DNA from: Treponema sp.
GTDB lineage: Bacteria > Spirochaetota > Spirochaetia > Treponematales > Treponemataceae
Direction: 5' to 3'
Length of the DNA: 14,432 nt
Assembly: GCA_016297415.1 (NCBI GenBank)
Contig: JAEDGQ010000046.1
Location: 1 to 14,432 of the forward strand
Shown: piece after piece, positions 7,191-13,762 of the stretch
Layout of the letters: each line of letters starts with the position of its first letter
How positions within the stretch are numbered: position 1 is the stretch's first letter
Made by a program: the position numbers and the translations under genes
Notes under the pieces: generated by a model
The model's input: the letters and a program-made list of their open reading frames with translations, nothing else
Database searches by the model: none
What the model was told of the DNA's origin: nothing

Positions 7191-7191
7191 C

Positions 7192-7405
7192 AGGGCAAAC
7201 GCATTATAACCGATTTTATATTGAAAATGGCGCAAAGGAGTGAAACGGCTTGCGAAAACACTCGTTTTGTGCTGCCGCGAGAGCGGCAAACGTATATAGT
7301 TACAAGCACAAAACGCGTGTAGCATGCTAGCATGCGGTTTCGACAAGACGTTTTCACGACTGGAAGCCATTTTTAGCAGGGAATATATTATAATGCGTTT
7401 GCCCT
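7192..7405. mobile_element. 214-bp nested inverted-repeat element (MITE-like, no transposase)
   Basis: The ends are perfect 18-bp inverted repeats (AGGGCAAACGCATTATAA at 7192-7209 and its complement at 7388-7405). Further pairs are nested inward: AAAATGGC 7224-7231 with GCCATTTT 7366-7373; GAAAAC 7254-7259 with GTTTTC 7350-7355; CGTTTTGTGCT 7263-7273 with AGCACAAAACG 7305-7315; and inside that TGCCGC-GAGA-GCGGCA (7273-7288), a GNRA-type tetraloop. A 14-bp perfect palindrome, GCATGCTAGCATGC, lies at 7322-7335. The inner part is much richer in GC than its surroundings. It shares the 12-mer GGTTTCGACAAG (7336-7347) with the element at 40-202 (156-167). A roughly 60-codon minus-strand ORF crosses it but lacks an SD and runs through the repeats, so I do not call it a gene. 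It sits exactly between two divergent promoters. Mobility is inferred from ends and flanking repeats. Confidence 0.7.
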
Positions 7406-7433
7406 ATATTTAAAGTATTATAGAAGATTATAA
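7406..7433 (+). repeat. right copy of 28-bp direct repeat flanking the 214-bp element
   Basis: It directly abuts the right inverted terminus and matches 7163-7190 at 27 of 28 positions. Recombination between the two copies would remove 243 bp cleanly. A 28-bp duplication is longer than most transposase target duplications, so its origin is open. Confidence 0.9.
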
Positions 7434-7442
7434 GTCTTTCCA

Positions 7443-7470
7443 TTGAAAAAAAAATTTTTATTGCTAAAAT
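7443..7470 (+). promoter_or_regulatory. promoter of the 649-aa gene, predicting a leaderless transcript
   Basis: TTGAAA (7443-7448), a 16-bp spacer and an extended -10 (TGC + TAAAAT, 7465-7470). The -10 ends 6 bp before the ATG at 7477, so the predicted first transcribed base is the start codon itself or within a base of it. Confidence 0.6.
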
Positions 7471-7476
7471 ATAGTT

Positions 7477-9426
7477 ATGGCTACGACAACATCAATTATA
7501 GTACTTCTGAAATTTTTTGCAGGAAGACAGAACAGCGCCGCTGTAGATTTTAACGAATTTTGTGAATATCTCAGAAAATATTCAGACCACCATCTGGAAG
7601 AGCAGCCAGTTCTTGTTACATACCTTTCAGATACTGCAACCCAGCTTCAGAAAGAACTGGATAAACTTGTTGAAAACCGTCAGGTAATTTTACTTACACC
7701 TGCGCCTGATAAAAAAGTTATTATTGTAATTCCATATTTTACAGAAACATTCCAGAACCGCTACAAAGAAATTAAAGTAACTCCTCAGATTCCATTTCCT
7801 CAGGAAAGCGACATTCCAAAGAAGATTCCAAACGAAGTCGTAACCAGAAAATCTGCCGCAGAACTTATTAACACTCTTCTTAACGGTGAAACATTAAATG
7901 ACAAAACTCTGTGGAGCGTTGTACTTCCTCACGATGTTCCTGCAATTCTTCTTCCTTCAATTGTTTCAATTCACACACTTATCGAATGTGCAGTTTTAAA
8001 GCTCAGAACAATGCTGGCAAAAGATGAACATCACGATTACTTTCTCAAAAAGCTTACAGTTTCTAACCCTGGTAAAGAAATGACAGCAAAAAACATTTTC
8101 AACCGCTTTGTTCAGACTCCGGATGCCGGTGTCGTAATGATTAAACAACCGGAAGATTCCTTTTATTTTCTTACACAGCTTTTGTTCTTTATCCGCCAGG
8201 ACTATGAAAAAGTAAAAGACGTCACTGCAGAAGATCTTGCAATACTTCAGTCGGTTTACATTCTGGAAATTGCTGCCAACTACTTTAAAAATAAGGCTCA
8301 GGAATCAAACAAAAAAGAAGGTGCCCTTAAAAATCTTGAACAGCTTTTGCGTCATCCGCCTTACTATTTTACATTTAACGATATTACACGTTTTACAAGC
8401 AGCTCAGGGGTTCCTTTACTGGGACTTTATGGAGAAGAAGATTTAAAAGATTTCCTTCACAGAAAAACAACAGAAAGTTCAGGCAACGAACTTCCAGAAC
8501 TTCTCGTCTTCAAAACAGATGACGATACCCGCTATTTCATTTACAAAAACCGTGTAATGCCTCTGGTAATGCGTCTTTGTACAGATGCAAGAATGATAAT
8601 CAGAGAAACAATCAAAAAGAACTGGCAGCATGTTCTCCGCAATTTTGATGATCTGCCGGAAATGAAAGATCAGGCTGAATTTGAAAAACGTCTTGAAAAA
8701 GAAGTCCGCATTCAGTCCCCTATTCTATATTCTCTCTTAAACACATCATTCCTTTTGCTTATTAACTACGAATCAAGTAATGAAGACAATTCAACTCTGG
8801 ATGGTCCTCGCCTTTCACTTTTTGAAAACGGCCAGCTCATTCCCTATTCTGATATTCTTCTGATGAACAGAAGCCAGCTTTTAACAGATACAAAAATTCT
8901 GCTTCCTTTCTGGTATACAGTACCTGTAATTTCATGGATTCTCAAAATGATTATGAAACCGCCTAAGTCAAAGAAGCAGAAATCACAGAAAACTTCAGCC
9001 CAGATTTACCACGAAAAAGAGGCAGAAAACAGCCGGCAGGATAATCAGGAAGCCGCTCTTACACAGAATCCTGCAGTTTCAAGGAAAGTTGCTCTTCGTG
9101 AAGCAGCCCGTAATCTTGAAAATGAACTTATTCCGCAAAGCTCAACACTGGACCGTGAACTTAATTCCTATGAACATCAGTGGAATAAACTTATCGGAAA
9201 AGTTACACACAATAATCTTACAGAAGATGTAAACACACTCATAAAAGATTATCTGCGCAAGGTTTTAAGAACAATGAAGTCCGAAGGCTTTACAAAAGAA
9301 CGTATTGAAAGCCTTGCAGAGTCCCTGGTAAAAACACCTGGAATGCAGAAAATCGGTGAAGAAGACGCTCTTATGATGTATGTTCAGCTTTACATCATAA
9401 AACTTGTAAAAAATATTCCCATGTAA
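7477..9426 (+). CDS. large protein of unknown function
   Basis: 649 aa; I recognise no domain. There is no signal peptide. The N-terminal 100 residues look like an alpha/beta or winged-helix-like unit (SAAVDFNEFCEYLRKY, then DKLVENRQVILLTPAPDKKVIIVI). The middle is helical with several hydrophobic patches (for example QLLFFIRQDY and SVYILEIAANYF). A hydrophobic stretch at about 474-494 (ILLPFWYTVPVISWILKMIM) could be a membrane-associated helix and is followed at once by a basic Lys/Ser/Gln linker (495-512). The last 110 residues are charged, helical and possibly coiled. No SD precedes the ATG; see the promoter at 7443-7470. It is followed by a strong terminator and then ssb. It may be a spirochaete-specific family (inference). 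Codon use matches its neighbours, with no sign of recent transfer. Confidence 0.85.
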   Translation: MATTTSIIVLLKFFAGRQNSAAVDFNEFCEYLRKYSDHHLEEQPVLVTYLSDTATQLQKELDKLVENRQVILLTPAPDKKVIIVIPYFTETFQNRYKEIKVTPQIPFPQESDIPKKIPNEVVTRKSAAELINTLLNGETLNDKTLWSVVLPHDVPAILLPSIVSIHTLIECAVLKLRTMLAKDEHHDYFLKKLTVSNPGKEMTAKNIFNRFVQTPDAGVVMIKQPEDSFYFLTQLLFFIRQDYEKVKDVTAEDLAILQSVYILEIAANYFKNKAQESNKKEGALKNLEQLLRHPPYYFTFNDITRFTSSSGVPLLGLYGEEDLKDFLHRKTTESSGNELPELLVFKTDDDTRYFIYKNRVMPLVMRLCTDARMIIRETIKKNWQHVLRNFDDLPEMKDQAEFEKRLEKEVRIQSPILYSLLNTSFLLLINYESSNEDNSTLDGPRLSLFENGQLIPYSDILLMNRSQLLTDTKILLPFWYTVPVISWILKMIMKPPKSKKQKSQKTSAQIYHEKEAENSRQDNQEAALTQNPAVSRKVALREAARNLENELIPQSSTLDRELNSYEHQWNKLIGKVTHNNLTEDVNTLIKDYLRKVLRTMKSEGFTKERIESLAESLVKTPGMQKIGEEDALMMYVQLYIIKLVKNIPM

Positions 9427-9467
9427 TGAGAATTTTTGTGTAAATTTGTAATATCAATGCCATATAT

Positions 9468-9505
9468 AAGGTGTACTTTCTTTTGAAGGTACACCTTATT
9501 TTTTT
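9468..9505 (+). terminator. intrinsic terminator directly upstream of the ssb Shine-Dalgarno
   Basis: A 13-bp stem (AAGGTGTACTTTC 9468-9480 with GAAGGTACACCTT 9485-9497, one G-T pair) closes a TTTT loop and is followed by ATTTTTTT (9498-9505). It ends the 649-aa gene transcript. The ssb SD (AGGAG, 9506-9510) begins on the next base. Confidence 0.85.
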
Positions 9506-9517
9506 AGGAGCATGCAA

Positions 9518-9967
9518 ATGAATGCAATCAATCAAATCATTATCGAAGGAAATGTAGTCCGTTCTCCAGAAGTAAAAACACTTCCAAAGGGAACAAAAGT
9601 AAGCACCCTTCCAATCGCCGTTAACCATGTTTACAAAGACGAAAGCGGAAAATTTGTAACAGACACAGGTTATTACAATGTAGAAGCCTGGGGAGAAAAG
9701 TTTTCGGACAGAGTTTCAACATTTGGTGTACAGGGACGGGGTGTAAGAGTAATTGGCCGTTTAAAGCAGAATCGCTGGAAAGATGAAAACGGTAAAAATC
9801 ACGAACGTGTCCTGATTGTGGCAGAACATGTAGATTTTAAGCCGTTTAAGAAAAAAGACGACACAAACGGAAAAGAAACCGAACTTAAACAGGAAACAGT
9901 TACACAGGAAGCAAATCTTGCACTGGCAGCTCAGGGAGTTGCACAGGAGGCAGACGCCGTATTCTAA
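9518..9967 (+). CDS. ssb: single-stranded DNA-binding protein
   Basis: 149 aa from the ATG at 9518, chosen because AGGAG (9506-9510) is 7 bp away; the in-frame ATG at 9512 is only 1 bp from that SD. Residues 1-108 form the OB-fold of bacterial SSB: NQIIIEGNVVRSPEVK (5-20), STLPIAVNHVYKDESG (29-44), YYNVEAWGEKFSD (52-64), GRGVRVIGRLKQNRWKDENG (73-92) and VLIVAEHVDF (98-107). The tail (109-149) is short, charged and Gln/Ala-rich. SSB coats single-stranded DNA and recruits repair and replication proteins through an acidic tip, usually DDDIPF. Here the last residues are QEADAVF: the terminal Phe is kept but the tip is less acidic and the Pro is missing. A TG..CATATATA region near 9458-9468 may be its -10; no good -35 was found. 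Confidence 0.93.
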   Translation: MNAINQIIIEGNVVRSPEVKTLPKGTKVSTLPIAVNHVYKDESGKFVTDTGYYNVEAWGEKFSDRVSTFGVQGRGVRVIGRLKQNRWKDENGKNHERVLIVAEHVDFKPFKKKDDTNGKETELKQETVTQEANLALAAQGVAQEADAVF

Positions 9968-9981
9968 TTCTAAATACGTCG

Positions 9982-10014
9982 AGTCAAGGCACGCTAACGC
10001 TTAAAGCCTTGACT
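9982..10014. repeat. GC-richer hairpin after ssb
   Basis: AGTCAAGGC (9982-9990) pairs with GCCTTGACT (10006-10014) around a 15-nt loop containing CGCTAACGCT (9992-10001). The same 10-mer recurs at 12561-12570, so this looks like a piece of a dispersed repeat family. There is no U-tract, so it is not a terminator by itself. Confidence 0.65.
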
Positions 10015-10022
10015 TCGCCGTT

Positions 10023-10049
10023 TTGAGGGGGGGGGTACTACCCCCTCAA
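10023..10049. repeat. G9-containing hairpin
   Basis: TTGAGGGGG (10023-10031) pairs with CCCCCTCAA (10041-10049). The G-run is nine long (10027-10035), so the stem can slip through several registers. The run is a likely site of length variation between isolates or of sequencing error. Confidence 0.6.
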
Positions 10050-10053
10050 TAAA

Positions 10054-10096
10054 AAAAACAGGTCTCTTTGATTCATTTTCAAAAAGACCTGTTTTT
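10054..10096. terminator. bidirectional intrinsic terminator between ssb and the U32 gene
   Basis: A perfect 12-bp stem, AAAAACAGGTCT (10054-10065) with AGACCTGTTTTT (10085-10096). The 19-nt loop contains a further TTTGA/TCAAA pairing. The plus strand ends in TTTTT, and the minus strand ends in a run of eight T (10058-10051), so it can stop transcripts of both convergent genes. The U32 stop codon lies 6 bp away. Confidence 0.88.
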
Positions 10097-10101
10097 ATGA
10101 G

Positions 10102-12450
10102 TTATCTTGAGCGTCCGCCGAACCGTCCGCCTGGACCACCACGATTTCTGGAAGATGATTTTCCACCAACTACGCGGCCATTGTAACCACTACGGCTTCC
10201 ACGACCGGCACCTCTCTGGTTACCTCTTCCGCCGCCACGAGAAGCACGTTCAGCTTTTTCCTGAGCTTCCCGTTCAGCTGCAGCTTTATAAGCTTCCATT
10301 TTTTCAGGATTATAGAATCCGTCTTTCCAGTTGAAGCGGCTTGTTTCAGGAATAACCTGACCCTTAATCATACTGTTAAGAACAAGCTTACATTCCTGTT
10401 TTGTAACTTTTGTACGACTGAAGTCAACAAGAACACGCTTAATAAGATCTTTTCGGAACTGAGCTCCCTTATCAACAATACTGAAAGGATTTTCAGGCAT
10501 AACAAAAGTACCATCCTGGTTTGTCAGAACTTTGAAAGGCATTTCTTCTTTATCCCAGAAATACATAAAGTCATAGCTTTCTGGAAGCTGGAATCTCATA
10601 CGGAACAGAGCTGGATATCCGTAAACAGTAACCATAACTCTGTCACGAACATTTTTATCAAAAGTGTTAATAAGGTTTTCGCGGCTGTTTTCAATAGGAG
10701 TAATAAATGCTCCCACATTCTGATTTTCCAGCCAGCTTACAGCCCATCTGTTGAAAGTATAAAGGTATGGACCACCAATAAGATTTACATTTTTGCCCTT
10801 CAGCATCTGAATATGAGCAAGATTGTTAACAATAAAAGTCTTAAAACCATCATCTGCGAGAGTATTAAGAGTTGCCTGAAGTTCGTCTGCAGTAGCTTCC
10901 GGACAATAAGGATTCAATGAAATAATAATCTGCTTTTTAGAGAACGGAAGTACAGTTTTATGAGCAAGCAAATCAGCCTGAGTTTCAAAGTTCAATTCAA
11001 GAATGGCACGAACAGGATTCAACCCCTGAATCTGGAACATATCACTGATTGTACTTACCTGAACGTACATTCCTTCAGGGAAATATGAAAGTTCCTTGTT
11101 TTTATAATCAACAGGAGTAAGATCCAGAACAGGAAGAATTTCGTCTCCAGGTTGCTGTCGGTACTTACCGATATCAGCAGGAAGAACACGAGGATATCTT
11201 TTTGACATAGATTTAGTCTGCAGCAGATAAACTTCGTCACCGTGAGAAAAACCTTTTGGAATATCAATCCAGCGGCTTCCATCTTCATCAAACTCAACAG
11301 AACGGACTTTGTGGCTTACACGTCCAGTATCATCTTTTCTGTGGAGACGGATGGAATCACCCGGATCAGGATCGTAACTGCCGCCTTTCAGTTCAGCCAT
11401 CACAATCTGATATGAAGAAGGATCAGCATCAGGACCAGCAGCTTCACGAGCTCTCTGTTTAGCTTCATCACTGGCACCAGTAATTCGTTCAATACGGCCC
11501 AGATAAATACCAGTACCACCAGCCTGATTAGGATTCAGGATAGCACTTCCGGCATTCTTTACGCCGTCTTCATTACTCTTAAAATTGTACCAGTATGTAG
11601 TCTTAGAACGGGCAAAATCAGTACTAAGCATACGTTTTGCCGCAGCAATAGCACCTTTTTTGTCTTCTTTGTAGTGGTCCATCAAATATCTGTAAGCAGA
11701 AACAACAGAACCAACATATTCAGCACTTTTCATACGGCCTTCGATTTTAAAGCTCTCAACACCGATTTCCATTAAATCAGGAATCTGATCAATAAGCTGA
11801 AGGTCACTTGGACTAAAGTAATATCCCTGCTTCTGTCCCCCGGCAGTATCAGCAGTATAAAAACGACGACATGCCTGAGTACACATACCACGGTTTGCAG
11901 ATTTTCCGCCAAGATAGCTGGAAAAAAGACAAAGTCCGGATTCACTTACACAAAGTGCCCCATGAACAAACATTTCGATTTCACAGGTAGTGTTCTGTTT
12001 GATTTTACGAACTTCTTCAAGCCCAAGTTCACGGGCAACAACAACACGGCTTAAACCGGCTTTCTGCAAAAGATTTACCCCTGCCGCACTTTCAACGTTA
12101 ATCTGAGTAGACCCATGAAGTTCAAGATTAGGAAAGAACTCCTGACACATACGCAAAACGCCATAATCCTGGACAATAAGACCGTCCGGACCAATTTTGC
12201 TGAGATAGCTCAAAAAACGATAAAGACGTTCAGTTTCAGCTTCTTCGCTGACAGTATTTACAGTAACATAAATCTTTTTGTTCTGACGATGAACTGCCTG
12301 TACGGCAGCTTCAAACTGGTTCCACGCAAAATTTGAGGAACGCAAACGGGCATTAAAACTTTTAAGCCCAAGATAAACAGCATCTGCCCCTTCACCGATA
12401 GCGGCATCAAGGGCTTCAATATTTCCTGCTGGTGCTAATAATTCTGACAT
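10102..12450 (-). CDS. U32-family (RlhA/TrhP-like) protein with RGG-rich tail
   Basis: 782 aa. Residues 1-290 are the U32 core: ELLAPAGNIEALDAAIGEGA (3-22), AVYLGLKSFNAR (24-35) and the U32 signature EMFVHGALCVSESGLCLFSS (159-178). C167, C174, C190 and C194 match the four iron-sulfur ligands known in this family. Despite the old peptidase name, studied members (RlhA, TrhO/TrhP-type) hydroxylate cytidine in 23S rRNA or uridine in tRNA, so RNA modification is the likely role. Residues 300-700 resemble the extended C-terminal part of long U32 proteins. Residues 737-782 are almost only Gly, Arg, Ser and Asn, with repeated RGG/GRG units (for example RGGGRGNQRGAGRGSR), an RNA-binding-type tail. The start codon has no SD and lies at the predicted transcription start; see the promoter at 12457-12485. 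Which RNA is modified cannot be told from sequence. Confidence 0.9.
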   Translation of the reverse strand: MSELLAPAGNIEALDAAIGEGADAVYLGLKSFNARLRSSNFAWNQFEAAVQAVHRQNKKIYVTVNTVSEEAETERLYRFLSYLSKIGPDGLIVQDYGVLRMCQEFFPNLELHGSTQINVESAAGVNLLQKAGLSRVVVARELGLEEVRKIKQNTTCEIEMFVHGALCVSESGLCLFSSYLGGKSANRGMCTQACRRFYTADTAGGQKQGYYFSPSDLQLIDQIPDLMEIGVESFKIEGRMKSAEYVGSVVSAYRYLMDHYKEDKKGAIAAAKRMLSTDFARSKTTYWYNFKSNEDGVKNAGSAILNPNQAGGTGIYLGRIERITGASDEAKQRAREAAGPDADPSSYQIVMAELKGGSYDPDPGDSIRLHRKDDTGRVSHKVRSVEFDEDGSRWIDIPKGFSHGDEVYLLQTKSMSKRYPRVLPADIGKYRQQPGDEILPVLDLTPVDYKNKELSYFPEGMYVQVSTISDMFQIQGLNPVRAILELNFETQADLLAHKTVLPFSKKQIIISLNPYCPEATADELQATLNTLADDGFKTFIVNNLAHIQMLKGKNVNLIGGPYLYTFNRWAVSWLENQNVGAFITPIENSRENLINTFDKNVRDRVMVTVYGYPALFRMRFQLPESYDFMYFWDKEEMPFKVLTNQDGTFVMPENPFSIVDKGAQFRKDLIKRVLVDFSRTKVTKQECKLVLNSMIKGQVIPETSRFNWKDGFYNPEKMEAYKAAAEREAQEKAERASRGGGRGNQRGAGRGSRSGYNGRVVGGKSSSRNRGGPGGRFGGRSR

Positions 12451-12456
12451 AGCAGC

Positions 12457-12485
12457 ATAATATCACAAAACAAAGGTTATGTCAG
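12457..12485 (-). promoter_or_regulatory. promoter of the U32 gene, predicting a leaderless transcript
   Basis: On the minus strand CTGACA (12485-12480), a 17-bp spacer and TATTAT (12462-12457) preceded by TGA (extended -10). Five of six -35 bases match consensus. The -10 ends exactly 6 bp before the ATG whose A is at 12450. Confidence 0.7.
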
Positions 12486-12520
12486 TTTGTAAAAAGCCAA
12501 TGATTAAAGAATTATTATTA

Positions 12521-12709
12521 AAAGGCATTCCGGCTAAAGCCGTCGCTACGTCCGCCCTTCCGCTAACGCTCCATTGCCGTCAGGCCGGCAACTAAAGGGG
12601 CTACCATCGCTAATGCAGGTAGAGAAACAGGAGAAAAAACAAAAAAGCTCCCCACAGTGCTTTCTTGGACGGAAAAATATTTCTCCGGTTTAAGCACATT
12701 GTTCGGGGG
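12521..12709. repeat. structured GC-rich repeat region between U32 gene and accessory genes
   Basis: No gene is supported. It holds several hairpins: CGGC-TAAA-GCCG (12531-12542), TTGCCG/CGGCAA (12574-12579 and 12586-12591), and a long imperfect one in which CCCC (12650-12653) and GTGCTT (12657-12662) pair with AAGCAC (12692-12697) and GGGG (12705-12708), with GGAAAAA...TTTCTCC inside. The CGCTAACGCT motif at 12561-12570 also occurs at 9992-10001. The 12531-12600 part is far richer in GC than its neighbours. A 61-codon minus-strand ORF (12563-12748) lies across the hairpins and the palindrome and lacks an SD; it is not called. Confidence 0.55.
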
Positions 12710-12710
12710 T

Positions 12711-12737
12711 CTACAAATCACGATTTGTGGGATGTAG
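12711..12737. repeat. 27-bp palindromic repeat, copy 1
   Basis: The outer CTAC/GTAG pair flanks an ACAAATCACGATTTGT core (12713-12728 region). It matches 13728-13754 at 25 of 27 positions in the same orientation. It lies 7 bp past the stop codon of the secreted-protein gene ending at 12745, and may act as a 3'-end structure or as a boundary between accessory units. Confidence 0.85.
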
Positions 12738-12744
12738 CTAAAAT

Positions 12745-13407
12745 TCAATTACATTGCTGGTATTTTTTTTCTATTTCATTCCATTCATAATTTTTTATAC
12801 TATCGCTAAAGGTGTCACTTTTTGAATCATATACGGTTCGTAAAAAGCTTAAAGATTTAAGTTTAGGATTAAAATTTTTAAGAAGACATATATCATTTTC
12901 AGGTTCAAGAATAGTTTTAAAGCTTCCGTTTTGGAATTCTTTAATTAAAATAGTCGTACCTTCTAAGTTTGAGTCGACATGTAAAACCAATTCATCTAAA
13001 CCATTGTTATTAAAATCTCCAACAAAGCCAAAATTATATATATCAATCGGCCATTCATTCATTCCTGTTATACCGTGTGTTAAGTAATAATTTTGTAAAC
13101 CGTCTTTATATACATTACATCTTTCTTTTAGAACAATTTGTTTTGTGATTTTATTATTTCTGAAATTATATACAACCATTTTTGAAACAGACGGGGCAAT
13201 AAGCCTATTTTTCCAATTATCCAGCAAAACAAAAACAGATTCTTCATCTGCAGATACAAAATTACCAAAAGCATAGCCAAGAACTATATATTTGCCTTGA
13301 TTTTTCTCTTCTATAATTTTGATTTTTTTCATTCGTGATAAACTATCTTGTGCAAAAACATTAACGGAAATAAATAAAATAAGGATAATCCTTACTAAAA
13401 ATTTCAT
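12745..13407 (-). CDS. secreted protein with FG-GAP/VCBS-like calcium-loop motif
   Basis: 220 aa. Residues 1-20 are a signal peptide (MKFLVRIILILFISVNVFAQ). Residues 126-146 read FGFVGDFNNNGLDELVLHVD, the D-x-N-x-N-G-x-D-E pattern of FG-GAP/VCBS repeats that bind Ca2+ between beta-propeller blades. An earlier weaker copy is at about 44-63 (GYAFGNFVSADEESVFVLLD). The protein is too short for a full seven-blade propeller. The SD is very strong (AAGGAGG) with a 7-bp spacing. The upstream ORF fragment ends only 15 bp before the start, so the two were probably co-transcribed. It is followed by the 27-bp palindrome. Likely exported; ligand and role unknown. Confidence 0.78.
   Translation of the reverse strand: MKFLVRIILILFISVNVFAQDSLSRMKKIKIIEEKNQGKYIVLGYAFGNFVSADEESVFVLLDNWKNRLIAPSVSKMVVYNFRNNKITKQIVLKERCNVYKDGLQNYYLTHGITGMNEWPIDIYNFGFVGDFNNNGLDELVLHVDSNLEGTTILIKEFQNGSFKTILEPENDICLLKNFNPKLKSLSFLRTVYDSKSDTFSDSIKNYEWNEIEKKYQQCN
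12969..13017 (-). other. coding segment for the calcium-loop motif of the secreted protein
   Basis: This stretch encodes the GDFNNNGLDEL region (about residues 130-140 and surrounding strands) of the secreted protein. It is listed only to locate the single recognisable domain signature of that gene; the fit to FG-GAP-type repeats is by eye. Confidence 0.4.
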
Positions 13408-13422
13408 GTTCTTCCTCCTTGT

Positions 13423-13738
13423 CTAAAAAATCGCTTTTACAAAATCTTTTAAACTGAAATAAAACTTAACTTTACCATCAGCATAATAAGTCCCTCTAAA
13501 AGCATCCGCAGCTGTTTTTAAGCCTTGCTTCTCTGTGGCTTATAGCATCAGCTTGCACAATTTTGACAGCCTGTAGCTGCATCTGAGTGAGAAAATCAAA
13601 TTGTCTGCCTGCTGATTTTACAAACATTTGTTTTAAACTCTCTTTTTGTCCTTTTTTTAACGCTATATGTAGTGTTATGCTGTTTTTGCTCCGTTTTTTT
13701 GCTGGTTGTTTTATGGTGGGTACCCCCCTACAAATCAT
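13423..13738 (-). pseudogene. frameshifted ORF upstream of the secreted-protein gene
   Basis: An 80-codon frame (13738-13496) contains a basic segment, KKRSKNSITLHIALKKGQKE, that resembles the start of ribbon-helix-helix-type regulators, then QMQLQAVKIVQADAIS. A second frame, open from 13539 to a TAG at 13423-13425, reads EKQGLKTAADAFRGTYYADG then KVKFYFSLKDFVKAIF and has no start codon. Removing one base between about 13540 and 13550 joins both into one protein of about 105 aa. The upstream start codon lies inside the 27-bp palindrome and has no SD, so the 5' end may also be disturbed. I read this as a pseudogene, although two short overlapping genes cannot be excluded. Function is unknown. 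Confidence 0.5.
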
Positions 13739-13754
13739 GATTTGTGGGAAGTAG
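13728..13754. repeat. 27-bp palindromic repeat, copy 2
   Basis: Same repeat as 12711-12737, here with a perfect 16-bp palindrome, ACAAATCATGATTTGT (13730-13745 region). It lies 8 bp past the stop codon of the ankyrin-like gene ending at 13763 and abuts a CCCCCC run (13723-13728). Confidence 0.85.
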
Positions 13755-13762
13755 ACACAATC

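Noticed and set aside
7175..7370. Minus-strand ORFs of about 60 codons within the 214-bp element
   Set aside because: They run through the nested inverted repeats, lack an SD and overlap each other in two frames.
12563..12748. 61-codon minus-strand ORF after the secreted-protein gene
   Set aside because: It starts inside the preceding coding region, crosses the palindrome and hairpins and has no SD; explained by repeat DNA.
12521..13762. Integron gene-cassette attC sites between accessory genes
   Set aside because: Chromosomal integrons are known in Treponema, but I find no paired GTTRRRY/RYYYAAC core sites around the palindromes and no integrase in the window.
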